NCBI RefSeq assembly: GCF_014200375.1
Contig: NZ_JACHBP010000001.1
Location: forward strand, 1,426,001 to 1,490,000
DNA from: Terrimesophilobacter mesophilus
GTDB taxonomy: Bacteria > Actinomycetota > Actinomycetes > Actinomycetales > Microbacteriaceae
Direction: 5' to 3'
DNA length: 64,000 nucleotides
The notes beneath the pieces are model-generated. The model saw only the letters and a program-made list of their open reading frames with translations. It was not told the DNA's origin and did no database searches. The position numbers were made by a program, and so were the translations under genes. This document shows, piece by piece, positions 1-8,516 of this stretch. Every line of letters starts with the position of its first letter. The first letter of the stretch is position 1.

Positions 1-28
1 CGCGGAGCTGCCAGAGGTCCTCGCGTGA
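1..28 (+). CDS. C-terminal end of an upstream gene, possibly coproheme decarboxylase (chdC/hemQ)
   Basis: Only the last eight codons are inside the window (ending AELPEVLA, then TGA at 26-28). The stop overlaps the GTG start of hemH by GTGA, so the two genes are in one operon. In actinobacterial heme operons the gene before hemH is often chdC (hemQ), so that is the likely identity by position. The fragment is too short to prove it. Confidence 0.45.
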
Positions 29-1125
29 CCGCGCCGGCCGCCTACGACGCCATCCTGCTCGCGGGATTCGGTGGGCCGGAGGGGCAGGATGACGTCATCC
101 CGTTCCTCCGCAACGTCACGCGCGGGCGAGGCATCCCCGACGAGCGCCTCGAGACGGTCGCCACCCACTACCGTCACTTCGGCGGTGTCAGCCCGATCAA
201 CGATCACAACCGGCAGTTGAAGTCCGCTATCGAGGCCGAGTTGGGCTCGCGCGGCATCGACCTGCCCGTGCTGTGGGGAAACCGCAACTGGGCGCCCTTC
301 CTGAACGAGGCGGTCGTCGAGGCGAACGAGCGCGGACTCACACGCCTTCTCGGGATCGTCACGAGCGCCTACAGCTCATACTCCAGCTGCCGGCAGTACC
401 GGGAGGACTTCGCGAGAGCACTGGCCGAGACCGGACTCGATGGCACAGTGCACATCGACAAGGTTCGCCAGTACTTCGACCACCCCGGCTTCGTCACGCC
501 GTTCATCGAAGGCGTACGCAACGCCTACGCCGAGTTCGCCGACCGGGGCATCTCCTCCGACCGGGTCCACGTGCTGTTCTCCACGCACAGCATCCCGAGC
601 GATGACGCGGAGCGCAGCGGGCCGCGCGACACCGACTTCGGGCCGGGTGGCGCGTACGCGGCGCAGCACCTCGCGGTCGCCCGCGTCGTCATGGACGCGC
701 AGGAGCAGCCGGGGAGCTGGGAGCTCGTCTACCAGTCGCGCTCCGGGGCGCCGAGCACACCGTGGCTCGAACCCGACATCAACGACGCGATCGCCGCCCT
801 CGACATCCAGAAGGTCGACGGCGTCGTGATCGTGCCGCTCGGCTTCGTGAGCGACCACATGGAGGTGCTCTGGGACCTCGACACCGAAGCGCTGGAGGCG
901 ACGCGTGAGCGCGGCCTCGAGGCCATCCGCGTCCCGACCCCCGGCATCCATGAGGCGTTCGTGACCGGTCTGGTCGACCTCGTGGTCGAACGTCTGCGCG
1001 GCACTCCGGATGAGGACCGGCCGGCCCTGACGGACCTCGGGCCCTGGTACGACGTGTGCCGCCCTGGTTGCTGTGAGAACATCCGTGCCGGGTTCAAGCC
1101 GGCCGTCGCGGGGATGGCACCGTGA
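25..1125 (+). CDS. hemH: Ferrochelatase, coproporphyrin III type
   Basis: Inserts ferrous iron into the porphyrin ring. In Actinobacteria the substrate is coproporphyrin III (the enzyme is also called CpfC), and coproheme is then decarboxylated by ChdC. The 366-aa protein has the HSIP catalytic motif with His188, and the conserved acidic residue Glu280 in SDHMEVLWDLD. Cysteines at 122 and in a C-terminal CxxxCC cluster (VCRPGCCEN) fit the [2Fe-2S] cluster known from actinobacterial ferrochelatases. The GTG start overlaps the previous stop by GTGA, and the stop overlaps hemC the same way, so translation is probably coupled through the operon. Confidence 0.96.
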   Translation: MTAPAAYDAILLAGFGGPEGQDDVIPFLRNVTRGRGIPDERLETVATHYRHFGGVSPINDHNRQLKSAIEAELGSRGIDLPVLWGNRNWAPFLNEAVVEANERGLTRLLGIVTSAYSSYSSCRQYREDFARALAETGLDGTVHIDKVRQYFDHPGFVTPFIEGVRNAYAEFADRGISSDRVHVLFSTHSIPSDDAERSGPRDTDFGPGGAYAAQHLAVARVVMDAQEQPGSWELVYQSRSGAPSTPWLEPDINDAIAALDIQKVDGVVIVPLGFVSDHMEVLWDLDTEALEATRERGLEAIRVPTPGIHEAFVTGLVDLVVERLRGTPDEDRPALTDLGPWYDVCRPGCCENIRAGFKPAVAGMAP

Positions 1126-2033
1126 CCCTCCGCATCGGCACGCGCGCGAGCGCCCTCGCGATGGCACAGACCGGCCAGGTCGCCGACCGGTTGACGCGCG
1201 AGAGCGGCGAGACGGTCGAGCTCGTGAAGGTCACGACGGCGGGCGACCGCAGCACCGCTTCCCTCGCGTCCCTCGGTGGCACCGGCGTGTTCGCTGCGGC
1301 GCTGCGCGAGGCCCTGCTCGCCGGGGAGTGCGACATCGTCGTCCATTCGCTCAAGGATCTGCCCACAGCTCCGCTCCCGGGGCTCGTCGTCGCGGCGACG
1401 CCGAAGCGGGCGGATGCGCGTGACGCCCTGTGCGCCAGGGGCGGATTCACCCTCGAGACCCTTCCGGTCGGGGCACGGGTCGGGACCGGATCGCCGCGGC
1501 GTCGTGCCCAACTGCTGTCTCGCCGACCCGATCTGGAGACCCTCGACATCCGCGGCAACGTCGACACCCGTCTCGGGCGCGTCTCGAGCGGCGATCTCGA
1601 CGCGGTCGTGCTCGCCGCGGCGGGCCTCGAGCGGCTCGGAAGGCTCGATGCAGCAACACAGCTGCTCGAGCTGTCGGAGTGGCCGACGGCACCGGGCCAG
1701 GGCGCTCTGGCACTCGAGGTCCGCGCCGGTGAGGAGCAGCTCGTTGCGGCCCTCGACCACCCGGCCACCCGGCTGATCGTCGAGACCGAGCGCGGGGTCC
1801 TCGCCCGACTGGAGGCCGGATGCGCGGCACCCGTCGGTGTGACCGCCATGCTCGACGGAGGGCTGCTGTTCGCCTCGGCGCGCGTCTACAGTCTCGACGG
1901 CAGCGGCGTGCTCACGAGTTCCCATGCTCTTTACCCGGCGGACTCGCCGGAACCCGCAGAAGAGCTGGCGCGGCGCATCGCCGACGAGCTGCTCGCGGCG
2001 GGGGCTGCGGAGTTCGCTCCGCTCGGAGGGTAG
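1122..2033 (+). CDS. hemC: Porphobilinogen deaminase (hydroxymethylbilane synthase)
   Basis: Polymerises four porphobilinogen molecules into hydroxymethylbilane. The 303-aa protein starts with the family signature (TLRIGTRASALAMAQT). It carries the VHSLKDLP loop, and the dipyrromethane cofactor is expected on Cys234 in LEAGCAAPVGV. Length is normal for the family. It begins at GTG inside the hemH stop (GTGA overlap) and is followed by hemD after 4 bp. The order hemC-hemD-hemB-hemL follows much of the pathway and supports a single transcript. Confidence 0.97.
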   Translation: MTLRIGTRASALAMAQTGQVADRLTRESGETVELVKVTTAGDRSTASLASLGGTGVFAAALREALLAGECDIVVHSLKDLPTAPLPGLVVAATPKRADARDALCARGGFTLETLPVGARVGTGSPRRRAQLLSRRPDLETLDIRGNVDTRLGRVSSGDLDAVVLAAAGLERLGRLDAATQLLELSEWPTAPGQGALALEVRAGEEQLVAALDHPATRLIVETERGVLARLEAGCAAPVGVTAMLDGGLLFASARVYSLDGSGVLTSSHALYPADSPEPAEELARRIADELLAAGAAEFAPLGG

Positions 2034-2037
2034 TGCC

Positions 2038-2784
2038 GTGACCAGTGCCATAGCCGGATGGCGCGTGCTCGTGCCGCGCGGCGGCCCCTGGGGCCGTGCC
2101 GTTGCGGCCCGCCTGGTTGAGCACGGCGCGGTGCCGGTCGTCGCCCCTCTCGTCGACTTCGCCCCGACGGAGGATGCAGCGGAGCTCGCCGCGGGACTCG
2201 GACGGCTCGCCGCGGGCGACGTCGACTGGCTCGTCGTGACGAGCGCGACGACGGCCGGCCTGCTCGAGGGCGTGGCGGTCCCCGCGACCACGAGGATCGC
2301 CGCGGTCGGACCCGCGACGGCGGCGGCGCTCGCAGAGGCAGGGCTCCGGGTCGATTTCGTGCCGAGCTCCGACTTCTCGGCGGACGCCATCGTCGCCGAG
2401 TGGCCGGGCGGGACCGGATCACGGATCCTCCTGCCGCAGTCCGCCATCGCCGAACCGACTCTCGCCGAGGGCCTGCGTGCGGCGGGAAACCGGGTCGACA
2501 CGGTTGCGGCCTACCGGACGATCGGAGTGCATGTCGCACCGGAGATCGTCGCGGAGGTGCAGTCCGGCGCCATCCGCGCCATCCTCGTGACATCGGGGAG
2601 CGTTGCCCACGAGGTCGCGGCGCAACTCGCGCCGATTTCCCCTGGCACCATGATCGCCTGCATCGGGCCGCGCACGGCGGCAGCGGCGAGCGCGGCGGGC
2701 CTCGAGGTCGGTGCGATCGCAGAACAGCAGACCGTCGAATCCCTGATCCTCTCCATCATCCAACCAGCGGAGGCACGACCATGA
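2038..2784 (+). CDS. hemD: Uroporphyrinogen-III synthase
   Basis: Cyclises hydroxymethylbilane with inversion of ring D. I start the gene at GTG 2038 because GGAGGG at 2025-2030 is well spaced, giving a 248-aa protein that begins MTSAIAGWRVLVPRGG. The frame stays open further upstream, but only inside hemC. Family features are the N-terminal VLVPR strand, a TSATT loop, the conserved TVAAYRT tyrosine segment and VTSGSVAHEV followed by IGPRTAAAA. The stop overlaps the hemB ATG (ATGA). A clear paralogue lies at 15987-16751. Confidence 0.93.
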   Translation: MTSAIAGWRVLVPRGGPWGRAVAARLVEHGAVPVVAPLVDFAPTEDAAELAAGLGRLAAGDVDWLVVTSATTAGLLEGVAVPATTRIAAVGPATAAALAEAGLRVDFVPSSDFSADAIVAEWPGGTGSRILLPQSAIAEPTLAEGLRAAGNRVDTVAAYRTIGVHVAPEIVAEVQSGAIRAILVTSGSVAHEVAAQLAPISPGTMIACIGPRTAAAASAAGLEVGAIAEQQTVESLILSIIQPAEARP

Positions 2785-3755
2785 CCGGACCGGATCGGCG
2801 ACCACGCCGACTGCGGGCGACCCCCGCGATGCGGCGCCTCGTCGCCGAGACGCGACTGCACACGGCGGAGCTCATCCTGCCCATGTTCGTGAGGGAGGGC
2901 ATCAGCCGGCCGGTACCGATCCGATCGATGCCCGGCGTCGTGCAGCACAGCCTGGACTCGTTCCGTGCCGCGCTGGGCGAGGCCGCCGCCACCGGCATCG
3001 GCGGCGTCATGCTGTTCGGTGTTCCGGAGCATAAGGATGCGATCGGTTCCGGCGCGACCGACGACAACGGCATCCTCAACGTCGCGACGCGGATCGCGGT
3101 GGCGGAGGTCGGCTCTGCGCTGGTCGTGCAGACCGACCTGTGCCTCGACGAGTTCACCGACCACGGCCACTGCGGCGTTCTCGACGCGGACGGTCGAGTC
3201 GATAACGATGCGAGCCTCGTGCGCTATCAGGAGATGGCTCTCGCGCAGGTCGCCGCCGGCTCTGCCCTCCTCGGGCTGTCCGGGATGATGGACGGCCAGG
3301 TCGCCGCCGTGCGGGAGGCACTCGACTCCGCCTCGCATTTCCAGACGGCCATACTCGGATATGCGGCGAAGTACGCGTCGGCGTTCTACGGGCCGTTCCG
3401 CGAAGCGGTCGACTCCTCACTCGTCGGAGACCGGCGAACCTACCAGCAGGACCCGGCCAATCGGCGTGAGGGTGTCTACGAGGCCAGGCTCGACATCGAC
3501 GAAGGAGCCGACATCATCATGGTCAAACCCGCGATGGGCTACCTCGACGTTCTCGCCGATGTCGCAGCGGAGAGTCCCATTCCGGTATGGGCATATCAGG
3601 TGAGCGGGGAGTACGCGATGGTGGAGGCCGCGGCGGCGAACGGCTGGATCGATCGCGAGCGCGCGATCATGGAGAGCCTTGTGGGCATCCGTCGTGCCGG
3701 TGCCGAGGCCGTTCTCACCTACTGGGCCGTCGAGGCAGCGGAGGCGATCGCATGA
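2781..3755 (+). CDS. hemB: Delta-aminolevulinic acid dehydratase (porphobilinogen synthase)
   Basis: Condenses two 5-aminolevulinate molecules to porphobilinogen. The 324-aa protein starts at ATG 2781 in an ATGA overlap with hemD. The Schiff-base lysine is Lys249 in [10 protein letters not shown], and the second active-site lysine is Lys197 in [11 protein letters not shown]. The metal-site segment reads [15 protein letters not shown]. Relative to the three-cysteine zinc site of E. coli it keeps the first and third cysteine but has Asp at the middle position, an arrangement known in other Actinobacteria. The metal used therefore cannot be assumed. Confidence 0.96.
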   Translation: MTGPDRRPRRLRATPAMRRLVAETRLHTAELILPMFVREGISRPVPIRSMPGVVQHSLDSFRAALGEAAATGIGGVMLFGVPEHKDAIGSGATDDNGILNVATRIAVAEVGSALVVQTDLCLDEFTDHGHCGVLDADGRVDNDASLVRYQEMALAQVAAGSALLGLSGMMDGQVAAVREALDSASHFQTAILGYAAKYASAFYGPFREAVDSSLVGDRRTYQQDPANRREGVYEARLDIDEGADIIMVKPAMGYLDVLADVAAESPIPVWAYQVSGEYAMVEAAAANGWIDRERAIMESLVGIRRAGAEAVLTYWAVEAAEAIA

Positions 3756-5092
3756 CGACCACCAACCAGCAGCAGTTCGAACGGGCGCAGCACGCGATCC
3801 CCGGAGGCGTGAACTCCCCGGTGCGCGCGTTCGGCTCGGTCGGTGGTACCCCACGATTCTTCGTGAGCGGCACTGGCCCATATCTCACGGATGTCGAAGG
3901 CAGGGAGTACGTCGACCTGGTCGCATCCTGGGGCCCCGCCTTGCTCGGGCACGCGCATCCCGAGGTCGTGCGCGCGGTTCAGGATGCCGCCGCGCGCGGT
4001 CTGTCGTTCGGGGCGTCGACGCCCGGGGAGACGGAACTGGCTGAGCTCGTGGAGGCGCGGGTGAGCGCCGGGGGGCGGCATCCGATCGGAAAGCTCCGTC
4101 TCGTGTCGACCGGCACCGAGGCGACGATGACGGCCATCCGCCTGGCCCGCGGGTTCACCGGGCGCGACCTGCTCGTGAAGTTCGCCGGCCACTACCACGG
4201 ACATTCGGACTCGCTGCTGGCCGAGGCCGGCTCCGGGCTCGCGACGCTGTCTCTGCCCGGCTCGGCCGGTGTGCCGGCGGCCGTGGCGGCGCAGACCCTC
4301 GTGCTCCCGTACAACGACGTGGCGGCCGTCCGGGCCGCCTTCGCGGAGCACGGCGATCGCATCGCCGCGATCATCACCGAGGCGGCCGCGGCCAACATGG
4401 GTGTCGTCGCCCCGGACCCGGGATTCAACCGGACGATCGGCTCGATCGCCCGCGAGCATGGCGCCCTCCTCATTCTCGACGAGGTGCTCACCGGATTCCG
4501 GGTCGGGGAGGCCGGGTGGTGGGGGCTCGAGGCCTCCGGCGCCGTCCCTGGCGGGGAGGACTGGGAGCCCGACCTGTTCGCGTTCGGCAAGGTCATCGGC
4601 GGCGGGATGCCGCTGGCTGCGCTCGGCGGGCGCGCCGACGTCATGGACCGCCTGGCTCCGCTCGGCCCGGTCTACCAGGCCGGCACCCTGAGCGGCAATC
4701 CGCTCGCGGTCGCCGCGGGCATCGCGACGCTGCGCGCTGCGGATGCCGGGGTGTACGAGCGCGTGACCTCGGTCGCGAACGAGCTCTCCGCCGCCGTGTC
4801 GGACGCCCTCTCTGCCGAGGGCGTCGAGCACGTCGTTCAGCGGGCCGGCACGCTCTTCTCGTTCGCCTTCGCTGCAGAGCCGCCACGCGACTACACGGCG
4901 GTCAAGCGGCAGGAGGCGTTCCGCTATCCTCCGTTCTTCCACGCGATGCTCTCCGCGGGCGTCAACCTTCCGCCGTCCGTGTTCGAGGCGTGGTTCGTGA
5001 CGGCCGCGCATGACAGCGATGCGGTCGGGCGGATGGTCGAGGCGCTGCCGGCTGCCGCGAAGGCCGCCGCCGCGGCACGCCCCGCCGACTGA
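3752..5092 (+). CDS. hemL: Glutamate-1-semialdehyde 2,1-aminomutase
   Basis: PLP-dependent enzyme that makes 5-aminolevulinate from glutamate-1-semialdehyde, so this organism uses the C5 (glutamyl-tRNA) route to heme. The 446-aa protein begins [27 protein letters not shown], with the start in an ATGA overlap with hemB. The PLP lysine is Lys280 in [12 protein letters not shown]. The [15 protein letters not shown] and [11 protein letters not shown] blocks are typical. It is the last gene of the visible heme operon and faces the BASS transporter gene. Confidence 0.97.
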   Translation: MTTTNQQQFERAQHAIPGGVNSPVRAFGSVGGTPRFFVSGTGPYLTDVEGREYVDLVASWGPALLGHAHPEVVRAVQDAAARGLSFGASTPGETELAELVEARVSAGGRHPIGKLRLVSTGTEATMTAIRLARGFTGRDLLVKFAGHYHGHSDSLLAEAGSGLATLSLPGSAGVPAAVAAQTLVLPYNDVAAVRAAFAEHGDRIAAIITEAAAANMGVVAPDPGFNRTIGSIAREHGALLILDEVLTGFRVGEAGWWGLEASGAVPGGEDWEPDLFAFGKVIGGGMPLAALGGRADVMDRLAPLGPVYQAGTLSGNPLAVAAGIATLRAADAGVYERVTSVANELSAAVSDALSAEGVEHVVQRAGTLFSFAFAAEPPRDYTAVKRQEAFRYPPFFHAMLSAGVNLPPSVFEAWFVTAAHDSDAVGRMVEALPAAAKAAAAARPAD

Positions 5093-5114
5093 TCGCGCCC
5101 GCCCCTTCCTCCTC

Positions 5115-5176
5115 GTTGACTCGGGTCAATCTGCGACTTCGATGGCCCCGACACCCGCAGATCGACCCGAGTCAAC
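5115..5176. repeat. Long inverted repeat spanning the 3' end of the BASS transporter gene
   Basis: Two 21-nt arms at 5115-5135 and 5156-5176 are inverted copies with a single mismatch (core GTTGACTCGGGTC), separated by a 20-nt loop. The element lies between the convergent hemL and BASS genes. It includes the BASS stop codon (5126-5128) and about its last 16 codons. It could work as a bidirectional terminator, but there is no U-run and the arms are unusually long, so a dispersed palindromic repeat is equally plausible. Confidence 0.75.
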
Positions 5177-6031
5177 GGAGCCGACGCGGCCACGGATGAC
5201 GAACCCGAACGCCGCCGCGACGAAGAACATGAGCACGCCGTACACCGCGGCCGGCAGCGACAGTTCGACGCTGCCGAGCACGGTCTGGGCGATGACGATC
5301 GCAAGCGTCGCATTGTGGATGCCGATCTCGAAGCCGCTCGCGACCGCCTGCGCGCGACGCACGCCGAAGAGCTTCGGAACCCAGTACCCGATGGTCAGGC
5401 TCAGCAGGCAGAACAGCACGGTGATGAGTGCGAGCGAGGCGAAGTTCGCGACGAGGATGTCGATGTTCGAGTAGACCGCGCCGCCGATGACGACGACCAG
5501 GATGACAACGGATGCGATGCGCACCGGCTTGTCCATGGCATCCGCGAACCCCGGCTTCCACCAGCGCACGAGCATGCCGAGCGCCACCGGCAGCAGCACG
5601 ATCGCGAAGACCTCGAGCACCTTGGAGAGCTGCAGGCCGAGGGTGGGGTCGCCGGGCATGAAGAACGCGATCGCGATGTTGGCGATGATCGGCAGGGTCA
5701 CGACGGCGATGACCGAGTTGATCGCGGTGAGGCTGATGTTGAGGGCGACGTCCCCGCGGAACAGGTGGCTGTAGAGGTTCGCGGTCGTGCCTCCCGGGGA
5801 GGCCGCGAGCAGCATCATCCCGACCGCGAGCACCGGCGGAAGGTGGAAGGCGAGCACGAGGCCGAAGCACAGCGCGGGCAGCAGGATGAGCTGGCAGATG
5901 AGGGCGATGACGACCGCCTTCGGATGCTTGCCGACCCTGGCGAAGTCGCCGAGTGTGAGGGTGAGGCCGAGCCCGAACATGATGATTCCGAGGGCGACGG
6001 GCAATCCGATGGTGGTCAACGCTGATCCCAT
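5126..6031 (-). CDS. Bile acid:sodium symporter (BASS) family transporter
   Basis: Predicted inner-membrane transporter of about 301 aa with nine or ten hydrophobic segments. The BASS-type signatures visible are GLGLTLTLGDF near the N-terminus, a glycine-rich ASPGGTTANLYSHLF segment, and EIGIHNATLAIVIA. Substrates in this family are organic acids, so the actual one cannot be called. I choose ATG 6031 over ATG 6037 because a TAGGGT hexamer ends 6 nt before 6031, the leaderless spacing seen across this window. The C-terminal residues are encoded by the inverted repeat at 5115-5176 and look appended rather than conserved. Confidence 0.85.
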   Translation of the reverse strand: MGSALTTIGLPVALGIIMFGLGLTLTLGDFARVGKHPKAVVIALICQLILLPALCFGLVLAFHLPPVLAVGMMLLAASPGGTTANLYSHLFRGDVALNISLTAINSVIAVVTLPIIANIAIAFFMPGDPTLGLQLSKVLEVFAIVLLPVALGMLVRWWKPGFADAMDKPVRIASVVILVVVIGGAVYSNIDILVANFASLALITVLFCLLSLTIGYWVPKLFGVRRAQAVASGFEIGIHNATLAIVIAQTVLGSVELSLPAAVYGVLMFFVAAAFGFVIRGRVGSVDSGRSAGVGAIEVAD

Positions 6032-6037
6032 GGCCAT

Positions 6038-6043
6038 ACCCTA
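6038..6043 (-). promoter_or_regulatory. Leaderless -10 (TAGGGT) of the BASS gene
   Basis: TAGGGT on the minus strand lies 6 nt before ATG 6031. It directly abuts the alternative ATG 6037, which argues against that start. Confidence 0.55.
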
Positions 6044-6059
6044 CCGGGCTGACGATGGC

Positions 6060-6500
6060 CTAGGCGATGGCCGCCTCGATGAGGCGGTGCAGCACGTGAC
6101 GCGCGTGCTCGAGCTCTTCGAGAGGGAGGCCGAGCTTTGCGACGATCTGGCCGGGCACCGCAAGGGCCTTCTTGCGCAAAGCCACTCCTTCCGGGGAGAG
6201 GGTGACCGCGAGAGCACGCTCGTCACTACGGCTGCGCTCGCGGGTGAGGTAGCCCGCGTGCTCGAGTCGCTTGAGCAGGGGGGACAACGTCGCGGGCTCG
6301 AGCAGGAGCTCGGACCCCAGCTCCGAGACGGTGCGCGGACTCTTCTCCCAGAGCGCGAGCATGACGAGGTATTGCGGATGGGTGAGGCCGAGCGGTTCGA
6401 GCACCGGCCGGTAGAGCGCGATGACGCTCCGGGAGGCCGCGGCGAGGTTGAAGCAGACCTGCCACTCCAGGGCGAGCGGATTGTCCTGCGCCACTGCCAT
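6060..6500 (-). CDS. MarR-family regulator, OhrR-like peroxide sensor
   Basis: 146-aa winged-helix repressor. The N-terminal segment LEWQVCFNLAAASR places a cysteine (Cys16) where OhrR proteins have their peroxide-reactive cysteine. The recognition region is VSELGSELLLEPATLSPLLKRLEHAGYL, followed by a wing with RSDERALAVTLSPEG. OhrR proteins repress organic hydroperoxide reductase genes, but no ohr gene is adjacent, so targets are unknown. A Shine-Dalgarno GAGGAGG precedes ATG 6500, and a TAGGCT -10 lies at 6521-6526. The gene is divergent from the small protein at 6574. Confidence 0.87.
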   Translation of the reverse strand: MAVAQDNPLALEWQVCFNLAAASRSVIALYRPVLEPLGLTHPQYLVMLALWEKSPRTVSELGSELLLEPATLSPLLKRLEHAGYLTRERSRSDERALAVTLSPEGVALRKKALAVPGQIVAKLGLPLEELEHARHVLHRLIEAAIA

Positions 6501-6520
6501 CGTCCACCTCCTCTTGATCC

Positions 6521-6567
6521 AGCCTAGCAGGTTTCTGTAGTACCCTAATAATGAGTGTACTGAGGAG
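6521..6567. promoter_or_regulatory. Divergent promoter region between the MarR regulator and the small protein gene
   Basis: Minus-strand TAGGCT (6521-6526) fits the -10 of the MarR gene. TAATAA (6546-6551) fits a plus-strand -10, and GAGGAG (6562-6567) is the ribosome site for ATG 6574. An imperfect operator-like inverted repeat AGTAC-N13-GTACT (6539-6561) lies between them, a candidate autoregulatory site. Confidence 0.5.
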
Positions 6568-6573
6568 TTTGGG

Positions 6574-6786
6574 ATGGCATCGAAGGCGAACTGGGCGCAT
6601 CGCCTGAACGCGGCGCTGTTTCCGTGGATCGGGCCGCCACCGCTCGGCCCCTACGGCGAGCCGGAGCTACCGCCGGCATCCGGCAAAGCGTGCCCGCTGT
6701 GCGCCCGGCCCATGGCGGAGCACACCATGACGAAGCGAGAGGGGCGGCCGACGCTGCTCCACTGCCCGAGGGAACTCGTCGCCTGA
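6574..6786 (+). CDS. Small zinc-ribbon-like protein of unknown function
   Basis: 70-aa protein with a good Shine-Dalgarno site. It has a CPLCARPM knuckle (about residues 40-47) and a later H...HCP group (HTMTKREGRPTLLHCP), which together could bind one zinc ion. The N-terminal half is rich in Pro and aromatic residues (LFPWIGPPPLGPYGEPELPP). I do not know a function. Divergence from an OhrR-like regulator suggests possible redox control, which is only inference. Confidence 0.75.
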   Translation: MASKANWAHRLNAALFPWIGPPPLGPYGEPELPPASGKACPLCARPMAEHTMTKREGRPTLLHCPRELVA

Positions 6787-6839
6787 GCTCACCGGGGCCG
6801 GGCATCCGGCCTGCGCCTCCGGTCCCGAGGCATCCGGCT

Positions 6840-7511
6840 CTAGGGCAGCAGCAGCTCCTGCAGTTCGGCACTCGTGCCGACGGAGGCGATCGCGTCCTTG
6901 CTCTCCTCGGGCGATCCGTAACCCCATTCGACGTAGATCGCGGGGATGCCGTTCGCTTCAGCGCCCTCCACGTCGTAGTAGCGGTCGCCGACCATCACCG
7001 GGTTGCTGAGGTCCGCCTCGATCATCGTGAAGCGGTTGACCGCCTCGGCGATGACATCCTTCTTGGCGCTGCGGATCTCGTCGATCGATGAACCGGAGAT
7101 CACTCGGAAGTACTGCGTGATGTTGCCGTGGTCGAGGATGAGCGATGCGGCGAATTCCGGCTTCGAGGTGGCGAGGGCCAGTGGGATTCCTGCCGAGTGG
7201 ATATCACGCAGGATCCCTGAGACGCCAGGGTAGATCGGGCTGCCGTTCCCGCTGTTCGCGAGGTAGTGCTGCCGATAGATCGCGAGGGCCTGCGCGGACT
7301 CCACCTGGTTCATGCCCGCGCGGTCCCGGAAGGACTCGAGGATCGGCGGTCCCACCCAGGAACGAAGCTCCTCTTGCGATGGCACCGGCAGGCCGAGCTT
7401 CTCGAACATGAACCCGAGGGATGCCGTGATGCCGGGTGCGGAGTCGGCGATCGTCCCGTCCAGGTCGAACAGGATGCACGTCCACGGTGCCGACTTCGTG
7501 TGGTCAGTCAT
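6840..7511 (-). CDS. HAD-superfamily hydrolase, phosphoglycolate-phosphatase-like
   Basis: 223-aa haloacid-dehalogenase-type phosphatase. Motif I is FDLDGT with nucleophile Asp16 and acid Asp18, motif II is ALATSK, the motif III lysine lies in the SAKKDVI region, and motif IV is MVGDRYYDVEGA. The alpha-helical cap between motifs I and II places it with Gph/PhnX-like phosphatases. The true substrate is not readable. It lies 22 bp downstream of nucS on the same strand. A TAGGCT hexamer at 7521-7526, 9 nt before the ATG, may give it its own promoter. Confidence 0.88.
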   Translation of the reverse strand: MTDHTKSAPWTCILFDLDGTIADSAPGITASLGFMFEKLGLPVPSQEELRSWVGPPILESFRDRAGMNQVESAQALAIYRQHYLANSGNGSPIYPGVSGILRDIHSAGIPLALATSKPEFAASLILDHGNITQYFRVISGSSIDEIRSAKKDVIAEAVNRFTMIEADLSNPVMVGDRYYDVEGAEANGIPAIYVEWGYGSPEESKDAIASVGTSAELQELLLP

Positions 7512-7533
7512 GTCGAGTCGAGCCTACCGGCGG

Positions 7534-8229
7534 TCAGAACAGACGCAGGTGCGAGTCGTCGAGACCGCGCATGGCGTCGTAGTCGAGCGTGACGCACCGG
7601 ATGCCGCGGTCGGTCGCGAGGGTGCGCGCCTGCGGTTTGACCTCCTGGGCTGCGAACACACCGGCGACGGGCGCGAGCAGCGGGTCGCGGTTCATGAGCT
7701 CGAGGTAGCGGGTGAGCTGCTCGACCCCATCGATGTCGCCGCGCCGTTTGATCTCGACGGCCACGCTGCCGCCGTCGGCATCCCTCGCGAGAATGTCGAC
7801 CGGGCCGATCGCCGTCATGTACTCGCGGCGCACGAGCCGGTATCCGTCGCCCAGCAATTCGATCTGCTCGGCGAGCAGGCGCTGGAGGTCGGCCTCGACG
7901 CCATCCTTCTGCAGGCCCGGATCGACGCCCAGCTCGTGCGAGCTGTCGTGCAGGATCTCATGGATGGAGATCACGAGCAGGTCGGCCGTCTTCACCTGGT
8001 TGACCTTCCAGAGCTCGACGACTCCGGCATCCGCCTGCTCGGGGTCGGGTTCGAGCACCGTGAGGACGCACGGTGGACTCATCCAGTTGAGCGGCTTGTA
8101 GGACAGGGAATCGGAGTGCACGAGCACGCTGCCGTCGCCCTTGAGCAGGAGCAGCCGGGTCGCGAGCGGAAGGTGCGCGCTCAGCCGACCGGCGTAGTCG
8201 ACGGAACAGCGGGCAATCACGAGGCGCAC
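7534..8229 (-). CDS. nucS: Endonuclease NucS/EndoMS (mismatch-specific)
   Basis: Restriction-like nuclease that cuts both strands at mismatches. In most Actinobacteria it replaces MutS/MutL for post-replicative mismatch repair. The 231-aa protein begins [20 protein letters not shown]. The PD-(D/E)xK catalytic core is Asp145 (GPVDILARD), Glu159 and Lys161 (AVEIKRRGD). The tail ends DDSHLRLF, a short hydrophobic end that fits the known sliding-clamp-binding C-terminus of NucS. The GTG start is preceded by TACCCT 7 nt upstream, suggesting a leaderless transcript. Confidence 0.95.
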   Translation of the reverse strand: MRLVIARCSVDYAGRLSAHLPLATRLLLLKGDGSVLVHSDSLSYKPLNWMSPPCVLTVLEPDPEQADAGVVELWKVNQVKTADLLVISIHEILHDSSHELGVDPGLQKDGVEADLQRLLAEQIELLGDGYRLVRREYMTAIGPVDILARDADGGSVAVEIKRRGDIDGVEQLTRYLELMNRDPLLAPVAGVFAAQEVKPQARTLATDRGIRCVTLDYDAMRGLDDSHLRLF

Positions 8230-8236
8230 GAGTTCG

Positions 8237-8242
8237 AGGGTA
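8237..8242 (-). promoter_or_regulatory. Leaderless -10 (TACCCT) of nucS
   Basis: TACCCT on the minus strand, 7 nt upstream of GTG 8229. There is no Shine-Dalgarno sequence between them. Confidence 0.5.
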
Positions 8243-8309
8243 GCGTCCTCGACAGACTCCTGCAGAAGGCGCAGACTCGAAGGATCAGATCCATCTACGA
8301 GGAGGAATC

Positions 8310-8516
8310 ATGGCATCCGTTGCGCGGGTAACCACCTTGAGCGTGAGTTCCGACACATCATTCGACGACGCGATCGCCGCCGGCATCGCCAGGGCGAACA
8401 AGACGCTTCGCGGTGTGACCGGAGCGTGGGTCAAGGAGCAGAAGGTCGAGGTCTCCGGCGGCGCAGTCGTCAGCTGGCGCGTCGTGCTCGAAGTGACCTT
8501 CGTGCTCGACGACTAA
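8310..8516 (+). CDS. Dodecin, small flavin-binding protein
   Basis: 68-aa dodecin-family protein that assembles into a hollow dodecamer storing or buffering flavin. The family pattern is visible: TTLSVSSDTSFDDAIAAGIARANKTLRGVTGAWVKEQKVEV followed in outline by a beta-strand with WRVVLEVTFVLDD. The length is right. ATG 8310 has a strong GAGGAGG at 8299-8305. It is convergent with the MFS gene, and the two stop codons overlap physically (TAA at 8514-8516, minus-strand TAG at 8513-8515). Confidence 0.92.
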   Translation: MASVARVTTLSVSSDTSFDDAIAAGIARANKTLRGVTGAWVKEQKVEVSGGAVVSWRVVLEVTFVLDD

